Source: an uncultured Lachnospiraceae bacterium (GTDB taxonomy: Bacteria; Bacillota; Clostridia; Lachnospirales; Lachnospiraceae). Taken from it: DNA of 42,443 nt. The notes below the pieces were generated by a model. The model saw only the letters and a program-made list of their open reading frames with translations. It did not search any database and was not told the DNA's origin. Location of the stretch: assembly GCA_905235415.1 (NCBI GenBank), contig CAJOKX010000014.1, forward strand, positions 1 to 42,443, written 5' to 3'. This document shows positions 28,302-38,354 of the stretch, piece after piece. Made by a program: the position numbers and the translations under genes. Position 1 is the first letter of the stretch. Every line of letters starts with the position of its first letter.

Positions 28302-29243
28302 ATGGCTATCACAGCTTCACAGGTGAAAGAGCTCAGAGAGATGACCGGATCGGGCATGATGGACTGCAAGAAGGCCCTGACTGCAACCGAAGGCAATATC
28401 GAGAAGGCCATTGAGTGGCTGAGAGAAAAAGGACTTGCGACCGCACAGAAGAAAGCAGGCCGCATCGCCGCAGAAGGCGTGTCCATGGCGGCAATCTCTG
28501 AGGACGGCAAGAAGGCAGCAGTCGTGGAAGTCAATTCCGAGACAGACTTCGTCGCACAGAACGAGAAGTTCCAGGCATATGTAAAGCAGGTCGCTGAGCA
28601 GGCGCTCAACACCACCGCATCCACTCTGGAAGAGTTCATGGCAGAGCCGAGCATTGCAGATCCGTCCAAGACCGTTGAGGAAGCACTTGCGGCACAGATC
28701 GCAGTCATCGGCGAGAACCTCAAGATCCGCAGATTCCAGCAGATCGAAGAGCCGAACGGCGTACTGGTAGCATATACCCACCAGAACGGCAAGATCGTCA
28801 CGATCGTAGACATCGAGACGGACAGCGTCAACGATGCGATCCGCGAGATGGGCAAGAACGTTGCCATGCAGGTAACCTCCATGAGACCGCAGTACACCAG
28901 CGACAGCGAAGTGTCCCAGGAATACAAGGATCACGAGATCGAGATCCTCACCAAGCAGATCGAAGAAGATCCCAAGATGGCAGGCAAGCCGGAGAAGGTT
29001 ATCCTCGGCGCAGTCCAGGGCAGACTGAAGAAAGAGCTCAAAGAGATCTGCCTGCTTGACCAGATCTACGTCAAGGCAGAAGACGGCAAGCAGAGCGTCG
29101 CACAGTACGTACAGCAGGCTGCAAAGGAAGCTGGCGCAAAGGCCGGCATCAAGGGCTTCGTCCGCTATGAGACCGGTGAAGGCCTCGAGAAGAAGAGCGA
29201 AGACTTCGCAGCCGAAGTCGCCGCCCAGATGGCTGGAAACTAA
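28302..29243 (+). CDS. tsf: Elongation factor Ts
   Basis: VKELREMTGSGMMDCKKAL and EVNSETDFVAQNEKF motifs, downstream of rpsB. Confidence 0.98.
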   Translation: MAITASQVKELREMTGSGMMDCKKALTATEGNIEKAIEWLREKGLATAQKKAGRIAAEGVSMAAISEDGKKAAVVEVNSETDFVAQNEKFQAYVKQVAEQALNTTASTLEEFMAEPSIADPSKTVEEALAAQIAVIGENLKIRRFQQIEEPNGVLVAYTHQNGKIVTIVDIETDSVNDAIREMGKNVAMQVTSMRPQYTSDSEVSQEYKDHEIEILTKQIEEDPKMAGKPEKVILGAVQGRLKKELKEICLLDQIYVKAEDGKQSVAQYVQQAAKEAGAKAGIKGFVRYETGEGLEKKSEDFAAEVAAQMAGN

Positions 29244-29345
29244 GTTTCTGCAAGTCGAAGACGCAGCAGAAACTGTAGTTGGAAGCTATGCAGCGTTGCT
29301 TAGCGAATGCGAGCCAAAGGCGCAATCATATTATTAGATTTCAGA

Positions 29346-29382
29346 AGTGACCGCCACTCTTTGACAGGGTGACGGTCACTTT
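29346..29382 (+). terminator. Rho-independent terminator downstream of tsf
   Basis: agtgaccg ... cggtcact followed by tttt. Confidence 0.8.
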
Positions 29383-29555
29383 TACAGATTTCAATCCGGG
29401 AGCCGCACGCATTTCCATGATTCGGCCCGTGCCTCGGCTTCCGTGCATAGGGATGGACAAGTCTTGATATCTCTATGCCGCGCACCGGCTCGCGCCGCGC
29501 AACGCCCACTCGCACCCTGCCTTCAGGGCATAGCGCACAAAGAAAGAAGGTATGT

Positions 29556-30116
29556 ATGACACCTGCTGTATGCATCGGTATTGCTGTACTTTTGATGGAG
29601 ATACGGGCACAGTATCTGTGCATTCCGGGAAGGGGCTGGAAGCTTCTGATCTTTTTCACACAGCTTTCCAATTATATGACCTGCATATCGACGGCTGCGC
29701 TGCTCATCGCGACGGCCTCGCCACTGGTCACGGCGCTCCGGTATCTGGCGGTGTGCATGATGGTCATGACGTTTCTGGTGACGACCTGTGTGCTGGTTCC
29801 GATGGGAGGGGATCCGAAGGAGCTGCTCTGGACGGAACCCGGCATTTACCTGCACATTTTCTGCCCCGTGCTCACAGTCCTTTCCTATTTCCTGTTTGAG
29901 CATCACGCCGGGTGGAATCTTTTCTGGCTGCCGGTGACCGTTACGCTTGTCTACGGCCTGGTGATGCTTCTGCTGAATGCATCCAGGAAAGTGGACGGGC
30001 CGTATCCCTTCTTTAAAGTCCATAATCAGAGCGCCGCTGCAACCGTGATGTGGATCCTGATTCTGACAGGCGTCATCTCGGGGACTGCCGCGCTGGTGAT
30101 TCTGCTTTCTGCGTGA
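29556..30116 (+). CDS. Pr6Pr-like multi-TM membrane protein
   Basis: Hydrophobic protein with FFTQLSNYMTC, HIFCPVLTVLSYFLFE and YPFFKVHNQ motifs. RBS gaaggt supports this start rather than 29475. Confidence 0.65.
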   Translation: MTPAVCIGIAVLLMEIRAQYLCIPGRGWKLLIFFTQLSNYMTCISTAALLIATASPLVTALRYLAVCMMVMTFLVTTCVLVPMGGDPKELLWTEPGIYLHIFCPVLTVLSYFLFEHHAGWNLFWLPVTVTLVYGLVMLLLNASRKVDGPYPFFKVHNQSAAATVMWILILTGVISGTAALVILLSA

Positions 30117-30210
30117 AGGGCGGCAGGAGCGTTGATTGCGCCGGAATCAGGAAGTATAATGAGATAGCCGTAAGGGATTCGGTATCCATATCATGAAGGA
30201 GGAATCTGCA

Positions 30211-30723
30211 ATGGAATTCAAAAAAGTGATTCAGGACCGCTATTCCTGCAAGAAATACAGCGGGAAATTGGTGGAAAATGAGAAGCTGCAGGCGATTCTG
30301 GAAGCAGGCCGTCTGGCACCGACTGCAAAGAATCTGCAGGAGCAGCATATCTATGTGGCGCAGTCCGCCGAAGCGCTTGCCAGGATCGACCAGGCCACGC
30401 CCTGCCGCTATGGCGCGCCGACGGTGCTGGTCGTCGCATTTGACAAAGAGAATGTGTTTACATATCCCGGCGAGAAGCGCAATTCCGGAGCGGAGGACGC
30501 AACGATCGTGGCGACCCATATGATTCTTGCCGCGGCGGATGAGGGCGTGGACAGCTGCTGGGTGAACTTCTTCGATCCGGAGAAGCTTGCGGGTGAACTG
30601 GGACTTCCCGAAAATGAAGAGATCCTGATGGTGATGGACCTTGGCTATGCAGCGGAAGGATCCGGCCCGCTCCCGAACCACGAAAGCAGGAAGCCGTTGT
30701 CCGAAACGGTGTCTTATCTGTAA
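30211..30723 (+). CDS. Nitroreductase-family protein
   Basis: VIQDRYSCKKYSGK and EAGRLAPTAKNLQEQHIYV N-terminal motifs, C-terminal RKPLSETVSYL; RBS aaggagg. Confidence 0.9.
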   Translation: MEFKKVIQDRYSCKKYSGKLVENEKLQAILEAGRLAPTAKNLQEQHIYVAQSAEALARIDQATPCRYGAPTVLVVAFDKENVFTYPGEKRNSGAEDATIVATHMILAAADEGVDSCWVNFFDPEKLAGELGLPENEEILMVMDLGYAAEGSGPLPNHESRKPLSETVSYL

Positions 30724-30759
30724 CAGGCAGAAGGCAGAAACGACAGGACGAACGGTCTG

Positions 30760-31095
30760 ATGAAATACATACGAAAGATTGCCCTCTGGCTGAAAACAGA
30801 GTTTGCCAATAAAGAGACCTTTGCGCTGTTCCTGGTGGTGCTTGCAGTGATGTACAGCCCTGTGTGGGGCGGCTACCTGCTGTATGCGCTCTTTCACTGG
30901 AAATGGTGCTTTGTCATGGCCACGGGATATCTTGTGTTCTGGGCAGGACCGTTTACGCCCTTTTTTCCGGTCTGCGTTGCGGTTACGCTGGGCGTCAGAA
31001 GACTGATCGTGAGACTGATGAAAAGAGGAGGAAGAAAAACTCCTGAAACAAAGGAGAAAAAACCTCCTGAGACAAAGGAGAAAAAAAACTCCTGA
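30760..31095 (+). CDS. Small membrane protein with Lys/Glu-rich repeat C-terminus
   Basis: Two or three TM segments, then KTPETKEKKPPETKEKKNS encoded by near-identical repeats. Confidence 0.6.
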   Translation: MKYIRKIALWLKTEFANKETFALFLVVLAVMYSPVWGGYLLYALFHWKWCFVMATGYLVFWAGPFTPFFPVCVAVTLGVRRLIVRLMKRGGRKTPETKEKKPPETKEKKNS

Positions 31096-31105
31096 GACAG
31101 ACTTT

Positions 31106-31135
31106 CGGCTGGGTTATTTCACCCAGCCGTCTTTT
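31106..31135. terminator. Bidirectional terminator overlapping the 3' end of the minus-strand phosphatase gene
   Basis: cggctgggt-tatttc-acccagccg followed by tctttt. Confidence 0.8.
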
Positions 31136-31680
31136 GTATATTCGTAGATGTAGAACTCACAGTTATGCGGCTTCGGGCGCCAGACGATCCCGTCAGGACG
31201 GTTTTCCAGATATCCGCGCAGCGCCCGGATGATGCCGCCGTGGCAGGAGATCAGAATGTTCGAGTCTTCAGAATGGTTTTGCTCAAGATCCTTCAGGAAG
31301 GAAGAGGAACGGCTGACCATGGATGGGATGGTTTCAACCGTTTTCGGAGTCGGAAAGACTTCCGGGAGCGCCCAGTAGAGCGTCATGGAAGGCCCGAGCA
31401 GATAATAGCGTCTGCCTTCATATTTTCCGAAATCCGTTTCGATAAGCCTCTCATCGATGCGGATCTCCTCCGCGGGGACGCCGGAAATGATGGAAGCGGT
31501 CTTCACCGCGCGGATCAGCGGGCTGGAATAGACCGCATCAAAGGAGATCCCTGAAACTTTCCCGGCTGCGGCAGCCGCCTGCCCGATCCCTGTCTCATTC
31601 AGCGGGGCGTCCGTGCGCCCCTGCATCCTCTTTGCTTTGTTCAGATCTGTCTGTCCGTGCCGGACAAGCCATAGTTTCAT
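31114..31680 (-). CDS. Histidine phosphatase family protein (phosphoglycerate mutase-like)
   Basis: LVRHGQTDLNKAKRMQGRTDAPLNETG N-terminus and ISCHGGIIRAL motif. Confidence 0.93.
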   Translation of the reverse strand: MKLWLVRHGQTDLNKAKRMQGRTDAPLNETGIGQAAAAAGKVSGISFDAVYSSPLIRAVKTASIISGVPAEEIRIDERLIETDFGKYEGRRYYLLGPSMTLYWALPEVFPTPKTVETIPSMVSRSSSFLKDLEQNHSEDSNILISCHGGIIRALRGYLENRPDGIVWRPKPHNCEFYIYEYTKDGWVK

Positions 31681-31891
31681 ACCAGCATCTCCTGTATATG
31701 CAACTCTTTGTTTTCTGTTGTTTTTTGCATTTTCCTATTGTATCGGAATTGTATAAAAGTTACAACAAAATAAAAAAATCTAATGACAGATTGTACCGGA
31801 TGCTGTATATTTTAGATGAAGACTTCAATAGCATACGTACTTTGGGAGAGTGCGTATACAGCAGGAAAAATCCGGAAGGAAGGGAGAAACA

Positions 31892-33175
31892 ATGAAGAGG
31901 ATTTGGAAAAGAACAGTGCTGTTAACAGCCATGTTAATGCTGGTGCTTTCAATGAACACACTGGCGGCGTCGAGGCTGATCTGCGCAAAGACGGTCTCGT
32001 TCCCGAATACACACGGAGGCGGATGGTCGAATCAGTTTACTCTTACGTCAAAGAGTTCCGTGTCGATCGGCATCAGCATTACGCAGAACAACCAGGCGTA
32101 TACGATCAACAAAGGACTGACCCTTATACTTGAGAACGTCAATACAAAGAAGAATTATTCTCTTAAACCGTCGAATTTATACAACCTGAACTATACGCTC
32201 CAGACGAATGTGCCTGCAGGTACATACTGCTTTGGCGTGTATTACAAGGGAATCCATACGTTCAAACTGCGGTTCAGCATCTCGGCCAACGGCGGCGGAC
32301 TGGATCTGCCGGCTTCTCTGCAGGTTATGAAGGGAACAACCGAGACGGTCAAAGCGAAACCGTTTGACGGAAGCGCCGCTTCCGGAAAGATCAGGTCCGT
32401 TTCAAGTTCCGCACCGGGATATGCGACTGCTTCCTATGACAACACAAAGAACCCGCCCAGAGTTACGGTTACGGGCGTTGCTGTCGGTTCGGCAACCATT
32501 ACCGTCAGAGATACAAACGGAAATGTGAGTACCATGGCTGTGACGGTGACACCGTATGTTCCCGCACCGACACTGAATCTGAAGGATTTAACGATGGATG
32601 CCGGCGACAAGGTCTATAATGCGGTTGAGAATGCCGTATCGACGGTTACCTGGTCGAGCTCCAACAAAAGCGTTGCAAAGGTTTCAAAGAACGGACGCAT
32701 CCGTGCGGTCGGATATGGCAAGTGCACCATCCGTGCAAAGACTGTCAGCAACAATAAGACCTATGATCTTGCCTGCGTTGTGAAGGTCAATCGTACAAGA
32801 CCCAATTTCAAGATCAAGGTCTACAAGTATCAGGCATCTAAGAAGCGGATGAAGGTCAAGGTGGAGAATCATAGTAATGTTCCGATGGTCTTCAAGAGCA
32901 AGGGCGCAATGATCCATGATTTAATAAGCGGAAGAAAGCTCCGGACTGCAAAGATTCAGACAGCATCCACTTTCAAGGTTCCGTCCGGCAAGAAGAAGAC
33001 GTTCTGGCTCAAGTTTAAGGGCAAGAAGCTTGAAGGGAATCCGATGGACGATATCGCAGTTATCATCCCATTTACGCAGGACAAGCGTGATTATATCGCA
33101 CATGTCTTCAACTATTTCGAAGGCGGACATTACACCACGGCGAGCAAACCCGATAAGTTTTACGCAACCTATTGA
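31892..33175 (+). CDS. Secreted Ig-like (BIG_2-type) domain protein
   Basis: Signal peptide MKRIWKRTVLLTAMLMLVLSMNTLAA. Big_2 signature VTWSSSNKSVAKVSKNGRIRAVGYGKCTIRAK. RBS agggag. Confidence 0.85.
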   Translation: MKRIWKRTVLLTAMLMLVLSMNTLAASRLICAKTVSFPNTHGGGWSNQFTLTSKSSVSIGISITQNNQAYTINKGLTLILENVNTKKNYSLKPSNLYNLNYTLQTNVPAGTYCFGVYYKGIHTFKLRFSISANGGGLDLPASLQVMKGTTETVKAKPFDGSAASGKIRSVSSSAPGYATASYDNTKNPPRVTVTGVAVGSATITVRDTNGNVSTMAVTVTPYVPAPTLNLKDLTMDAGDKVYNAVENAVSTVTWSSSNKSVAKVSKNGRIRAVGYGKCTIRAKTVSNNKTYDLACVVKVNRTRPNFKIKVYKYQASKKRMKVKVENHSNVPMVFKSKGAMIHDLISGRKLRTAKIQTASTFKVPSGKKKTFWLKFKGKKLEGNPMDDIAVIIPFTQDKRDYIAHVFNYFEGGHYTTASKPDKFYATY

Positions 33176-33217
33176 TCCTCAGGGCATCAGTGGGAAGCAG
33201 CGGAGGCTTCCAGACGT

Positions 33218-34663
33218 ATGAAGAAGATATTGTTTGCAGCATCGGAGGGAGTTCCTTTTATCAAGACCGGCGGTCTTGCGGATGTCGTAGGATCGCTGCC
33301 CAGATGTTTTGACAAAGAGAAGTATGATGTGAGAGTCATCCTTCCGAAGTACATGTGCATGCGGCAGGAGTGGAAGGATAAGATGAAATATCTGACCCAC
33401 TTCTACATGGATCTGTCCTGGAGAAGCCAGTATGTCGGCATCCTGCAGATGGAGTATGAGTCTGTACAGTTTTATTTTATAGACAATGAATACTACTTTG
33501 CCGGTCCGAAACCATATGGCAACATCTACCAGGATGTGGAAAAGTTTGCATTCTTTTCCAAAGCTGTGCTCAGCGCGCTGCCGGTGATCGGATTCAGGCC
33601 GGACATCATACACTGCCATGACTGGCAGACCGGTCTGATCCCTGTATACCTGAACGCACAGTTCAGGGAGAATGCGTTCTTTCAGGATATAAAGACGGTG
33701 ATGTCCATCCACAATCTGAAATTCCAGGGTGTGTGGGATGTCAAGACCGTCCAGGATATCACGGGGCTGGATAAGTCATACTTTGCCCCGGACAAGCTGG
33801 AAGCGTACGGCGACGCAAACTACCTCAAGGGCGGTATCGTATATGCGGATCAGATCACAACCGTTTCAAATACGTACGCTCAGGAGATTCAGACCCCGTT
33901 TTACGGTGAGCGGCTGGACGGGCTGATGCGTGCACGGAGCAACTGCCTGACGGGCATTGTGAACGGAATTGATTACGATGAATACAATCCGGCAACGGAT
34001 TCATTCATTGAACGTAATTATGATCCCGAAACCTTCCGCAAGGAGAAGGTGAAGAATAAGAGGGCGCTTCAGAAAGAACTCGGACTTGAGCAGGATGACA
34101 GAAAGTTCCTGATCGGTATTGTATCCCGCCTGACAGACCAGAAGGGATTTGATCTCATCGCGTATATGATGGATGAGATGTGCCAGCAGGATCTCCAGTT
34201 CGTCATACTCGGAACGGGGGAAGAGCGCTACGAGAATATGTTCCGCCACTATGCCTGGAAATACCAGGGAAAGGTTGCATCCAACATATACTATTCCGAG
34301 GCAATGAGCCACAAGATCTATGCTTCCTGCGATGCATTCCTGATGCCTTCGCTGTTTGAGCCGTGCGGACTGTCACAGCTCATGAGCCTGCGGTACGGAA
34401 CCGTTCCGATTGTCAGGGAGACGGGCGGCCTGAAGGATACGGTGGAGCCGTATAATGAATACAACTCCACAGGTACAGGCTTCTCATTTGCCAACTATAA
34501 CGCGCATGAGATGCTCTATACGATCAAGTATGCGCTGGATGTGTTCTACAACCGCAAGAGGGACTGGAACCGGATTGTGGACCGGGCGATGCAGCAGGAT
34601 TACTCCTGGAATACCAGCGCCCGGAAGTATGAGACGCTCTATGAAAGGATGCTCTCAGAATAA
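33218..34663 (+). CDS. glgA: Glycogen synthase (ADP-glucose type)
   Basis: MKKILFAASEGVPFIKTGGLADVVGSLP (KTGGLADV motif) and SLFEPCGLSQLMSLRYGTVPIVRETGGLKDTV. Confidence 0.95.
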   Translation: MKKILFAASEGVPFIKTGGLADVVGSLPRCFDKEKYDVRVILPKYMCMRQEWKDKMKYLTHFYMDLSWRSQYVGILQMEYESVQFYFIDNEYYFAGPKPYGNIYQDVEKFAFFSKAVLSALPVIGFRPDIIHCHDWQTGLIPVYLNAQFRENAFFQDIKTVMSIHNLKFQGVWDVKTVQDITGLDKSYFAPDKLEAYGDANYLKGGIVYADQITTVSNTYAQEIQTPFYGERLDGLMRARSNCLTGIVNGIDYDEYNPATDSFIERNYDPETFRKEKVKNKRALQKELGLEQDDRKFLIGIVSRLTDQKGFDLIAYMMDEMCQQDLQFVILGTGEERYENMFRHYAWKYQGKVASNIYYSEAMSHKIYASCDAFLMPSLFEPCGLSQLMSLRYGTVPIVRETGGLKDTVEPYNEYNSTGTGFSFANYNAHEMLYTIKYALDVFYNRKRDWNRIVDRAMQQDYSWNTSARKYETLYERMLSE

Positions 34664-34704
34664 GAACGGATCCGATGAAGGAACCGGAATATGAAATGAT
34701 CTGA

Positions 34705-34739
34705 AAAGAGGCAGAGTCCATTACGGGTTCTGCCTCTTT
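34705..34739. terminator. Terminator of glgA
   Basis: aaagaggcag ... ctgcctcttt. Confidence 0.82.
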
Positions 34740-34771
34740 GTACATTGCTCTTTGCAGGGAATCCTTTTTTT

Positions 34772-34867
34772 CCCGGCCGGAATCCTGTGCGTTTCCCGGG
34801 CCGGAATCCGGTTCATTTTCCGGACCGGAATCCTGTTCATTTTCCGGACCGGAATCCTTTTATGATC
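34772..34867. repeat. Tandem repeat, about 4 units of 23-25 bp, each with an odd-palindromic TTCCGGNCCGGAA-like core
   Basis: Units at 34772, 34795, 34820 and 34844, consensus ccggaccggaatcctgttcatttt. Directly abuts the stop of the minus-strand PHP gene. Confidence 0.88.
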
Positions 34868-35703
34868 TACAGCGGATATTCTTCCGGGACACGGCCGCGG
34901 AAGACACAGTAGCTGCGGTATCCCAGGGAGACCAGCAGCTCTCTGGTCCGGTCGAATCCAATCGCGATGTGCTCCGGCGCGTGGGCGTCGGCCCCGATGG
35001 TGATGGCAGACCCGCCCAGCTCTCTGTAGCGGCGAAGAATCGACATAGACGGGTGTGGCTGTTCCAGACCGTACTTGTAACCTGCGGTGTTGATCTCCAG
35101 GCATTTGCCGGAACGGATCACATACAGGAGGATCTCGTCGATCAGGTCGCAGGATGCGGCATAGGAGTCATAGACCAGGCTGCCGCGGTCCGGGATATAC
35201 CGGATCACGTAATCGAGATGGGCGAGCGTATCCCATTCCTCCATCGTCTGAAGATTCTGATACATCTCTTCGTAATAAGAACGGATCAGTTCATCCGTGG
35301 TGTGCCCCTCCCACACTTCCGGGAAGTAGGGGTCCAGTCCTCCGGTCAGGTGCTGGGATGCGATGATCAGATCAAGCGGGAAACTGCGGGCAATCTCTGA
35401 AAACCGGGGAGCAAGATGGCTCTGCATTCCGAATTCCAGGCCAAAGCCGATATAAAACCAAGATCCCAAGTCCTGCAGCTCAGCGCGCAGGGCCTGTATC
35501 TTCCTCCACACCTGCTCCGGATCCGCGCAGAAAGCGGACGGAATGTCCGGGTGATAGAAGGGGGGATAATCGAGATCCATATGGTCCGTGAAACAGATCC
35601 CCTCAAGCCCCAGATCCATGGCGCGCCGCACCATACTTTCGGCGCTCGCGTGCGAATCCGTTGAAAACGAAGAATGCATATGGCAGTCATACAGAACAGA
35701 CAT
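34867..35703 (-). CDS. PHP-domain phosphatase, histidinol-phosphatase (HisJ)-like
   Basis: DCHMHSSFSTDSHASAE, ICFTDHMD, LAHLDYVIRY, ITIGADAHAPEHIA. Confidence 0.9.
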   Translation of the reverse strand: MSVLYDCHMHSSFSTDSHASAESMVRRAMDLGLEGICFTDHMDLDYPPFYHPDIPSAFCADPEQVWRKIQALRAELQDLGSWFYIGFGLEFGMQSHLAPRFSEIARSFPLDLIIASQHLTGGLDPYFPEVWEGHTTDELIRSYYEEMYQNLQTMEEWDTLAHLDYVIRYIPDRGSLVYDSYAASCDLIDEILLYVIRSGKCLEINTAGYKYGLEQPHPSMSILRRYRELGGSAITIGADAHAPEHIAIGFDRTRELLVSLGYRSYCVFRGRVPEEYPL

Positions 35704-35842
35704 GGCGAACCCTCCTTTAGCAGATTGTAAAGTGCCGGGGTGCGTGTGTCAATCTGCATGCCTGTGCAGATCTGATCGGAGATTGCCTGCGCAGAGCCTA
35801 TATTTTCAGCGTTTTGACATACGAATTCCGTATGAGGCGTAC

Positions 35843-35871
35843 TTGATTTTTATATGTCGATTCGATAGAAT
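35843..35871 (+). promoter_or_regulatory. Candidate gap promoter TTGATT-N17-TAGAAT
   Basis: -35 at 35843-35848, -10 at 35866-35871. Confidence 0.65.
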
Positions 35872-35974
35872 GTTAGCAGGTTGAGTGCGCAGTGGGCTGC
35901 ATCTGTGACATACGGTTCACACAACGCTTGACGGAAACTGTTTTTCATAATCATTCTTAGGAGGAATCAATATT

Positions 35975-36994
35975 ATGGCAGTAAAAGTTGCAATTAATGG
36001 ATTCGGCCGTATCGGACGTCTTGCTTTCAGACAGATGTTCGGAGCAGAGGGTTTTGAGATCGTCGCTATCAACGACCTGACCTCCCCGAAGATGCTTGCT
36101 CATCTGCTGAAGTATGACAGCACCCAGGGTAAGTATGCGAAGGCTGATACCGTCTCTGCAGGTGAAGATTCCATTACGGTCGATGGCAAGGAGATCAAGA
36201 TCTATGCGATCCCGGATGCAAACAATGCTCCGTGGGGCGAGCTTGGTGTTGATGTTGTCCTTGAGTGCTCCGGTTTCTATACCTCCAAGGCAAAGGCTGA
36301 GGCTCATATCAACGCAGGTGCAAAGCACGTTATCATTTCTGCTCCGGCCGGCAACGATCTGCCGACGATCGTATACAATGTCAACCATGAGAAGCTGACC
36401 AGCGAAGACAAGATCATCTCTGCTGCAAGCTGCACCACCAACTGCCTGGCTCCGATGGCGAAGGGCCTGAACGATCTGGCTCCGATCAAGTCCGGTATCA
36501 TGTGCACCATCCATGCATACACCGGTGATCAGATGACTCTTGACGGACCGCAGAGAAAGGGCGATCTGAGAAGATCCCGCGCAGCTGCAGTCAACATCGT
36601 TCCGAACAGCACCGGCGCTGCAAAGGCAATCGGCCTTGTTATTCCGGAACTGAACGGCAAGCTCATCGGCTCCGCACAGCGTGTTCCGACTCCGACCGGA
36701 TCCACCACCATCCTTACCGCGGTTGTGGAAGGCGAAGTCACCAAGGAGCAGGTCAACGCTGCTATGAAGGCTGCTGCCAACGAATCCTTCGGTTACAACG
36801 AAGATGAGATCGTTTCCAGCGACGTAATCGGCATGACCTATGGTTCTCTGTTTGATGCAACCCAGACCATGGTTCTTCCGCTTGACAACGGAACCACCGA
36901 GGTTCAGGTCGTATCATGGTATGACAATGAGAACTCCTACACCAGCCAGATGGTTCGTACCATCAAGCACTTCGGCAAGCTGCTCGGCGCCTGA
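35975..36994 (+). CDS. gap: Glyceraldehyde-3-phosphate dehydrogenase
   Basis: [17 protein letters not shown] and active-site [15 protein letters not shown]. Confidence 0.98.
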   Translation: MAVKVAINGFGRIGRLAFRQMFGAEGFEIVAINDLTSPKMLAHLLKYDSTQGKYAKADTVSAGEDSITVDGKEIKIYAIPDANNAPWGELGVDVVLECSGFYTSKAKAEAHINAGAKHVIISAPAGNDLPTIVYNVNHEKLTSEDKIISAASCTTNCLAPMAKGLNDLAPIKSGIMCTIHAYTGDQMTLDGPQRKGDLRRSRAAAVNIVPNSTGAAKAIGLVIPELNGKLIGSAQRVPTPTGSTTILTAVVEGEVTKEQVNAAMKAAANESFGYNEDEIVSSDVIGMTYGSLFDATQTMVLPLDNGTTEVQVVSWYDNENSYTSQMVRTIKHFGKLLGA

Positions 36995-37065
36995 TCGGAA
37001 CGGAATATGCGCATGATCGAGCGCTGTGTGCCCGGTCGTGAACCGTCTGAACTAAGACTCAAGAG

Positions 37066-37097
37066 GGGTCCGGTCTGAAAAGGACCGGACCCTTTTA
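37066..37097 (+). terminator. Terminator/attenuator between gap and pgk
   Basis: gggtccggtc / gaccggaccc followed by ttttat. Confidence 0.8.
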
Positions 37098-37122
37098 TCA
37101 ATCAATCAGGAGGAATTGAATC

Positions 37123-38340
37123 ATGGGACTGAATAAGAAATCTGTAGATGACATCAACGTCGAAGGCAAGAGAGTACTGTGCCGCTGTGACTTCAACGTA
37201 CCGCTGAAGGACGGACAGATCACGGATGAGAATCGTCTCGTTGCTGCGCTCCCGACCATCAAGAAGCTGATCAATGACGGCGGCAAGGTGATCCTGTGCT
37301 CTCATCTGGGCAAGGTGAAGACCGACGAGGACAAGCCTTCCAAGACGCTTGCACCGGTAGCTGCAAGACTGTCCGAGCTGCTCGGCCAGGAAGTCAAGTT
37401 CGCGGCGGACGACGAAGTCGTCGGCGAGAACGCGAAGGCTGCAGTTGCAGCGATGAAGAATGGCGACGTCATTCTTCTGCAGAACACCCGTTATCGCAAG
37501 GAAGAGACCAAGAACGGCGAAGAGTTCTCCAAAGAGCTTGCTTTCCTGGCGGATGTGTTTGTCAATGACGCATTCGGAACCGCACACAGAGCACACTGCT
37601 CCAACGTCGGCGTAACGCAGTATCTGGACGGCCCGCATGCAGTCGGATACCTGATGCAGAAAGAGATCGATTTCCTCGGCAACGCCGTAGAGAATCCGGT
37701 TCGTCCGTTCGTTGCCATCCTCGGCGGCGCAAAGGTTGCGGATAAGCTGAATGTTATCTCCAATCTGCTTGAGAAGTGCGATACGCTGATCATCGGCGGC
37801 GGCATGGCGTACACCTTCCTGAAGGCAAAGGGCTATGAAGTCGGCACCTCTCTGCTGGATGAGACCAAGATCGATTACTGCAAAGAGATGATCGAGAAGG
37901 CTGAGAAGCTCGGCAAGCAGCTCCTTCTTCCGGTTGACACCGTATGCACGGATTCCTTCCCGGATCCGATCGACGCGGCTGTAGAGACCGTTATTGTTGA
38001 TTCCGACAAGATCCCGGCAGACAAGATGGGCATGGATATCGGACCGAAGACCATCGCACTGTACAGCGACGCTGTAAAGAACGCCAAGACGGTTGTCTGG
38101 AACGGACCGATGGGCGTATTTGAGAATCCGACTCTCGCAGCCGGAACCAAGGCAGTTGCAGCAGCCCTTGCAGAGACAGATGCCACCACGATCATCGGCG
38201 GCGGCGACAGCGCGGCAGCGGTCAACCAGCTTGGCTATGGCGACAAGATGTCCCACATCTCCACGGGCGGCGGCGCTTCCCTTGAATTCCTTGAGGGCAA
38301 GGAGCTTCCGGGCGTTGCGGCAGCAGACGAGAAGGAATAA
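37123..38340 (+). CDS. pgk: Phosphoglycerate kinase
   Basis: [18 protein letters not shown]-terminus, [25 protein letters not shown]. Confidence 0.98.
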   Translation: MGLNKKSVDDINVEGKRVLCRCDFNVPLKDGQITDENRLVAALPTIKKLINDGGKVILCSHLGKVKTDEDKPSKTLAPVAARLSELLGQEVKFAADDEVVGENAKAAVAAMKNGDVILLQNTRYRKEETKNGEEFSKELAFLADVFVNDAFGTAHRAHCSNVGVTQYLDGPHAVGYLMQKEIDFLGNAVENPVRPFVAILGGAKVADKLNVISNLLEKCDTLIIGGGMAYTFLKAKGYEVGTSLLDETKIDYCKEMIEKAEKLGKQLLLPVDTVCTDSFPDPIDAAVETVIVDSDKIPADKMGMDIGPKTIALYSDAVKNAKTVVWNGPMGVFENPTLAAGTKAVAAALAETDATTIIGGGDSAAAVNQLGYGDKMSHISTGGGASLEFLEGKELPGVAAADEKE

Positions 38341-38354
38341 GATACCGATGGATG

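Noticed and set aside
34772-34867. CRISPR-like array between glgA and the PHP gene
   Set aside because: Contiguous imperfect tandem units without spacers.
34721-35104. 127-aa minus-strand ORF with RIPVRKMN repeats
   Set aside because: An alternate-frame reading of the tandem repeat, overlapping the PHP CDS; no start context.
34738-35400. 220-aa plus-strand ORF with PESxSFxGPES repeats
   Set aside because: Begins in the glgA terminator/tandem repeat and runs antisense to the PHP gene. Artefact of the repeat and codon bias.
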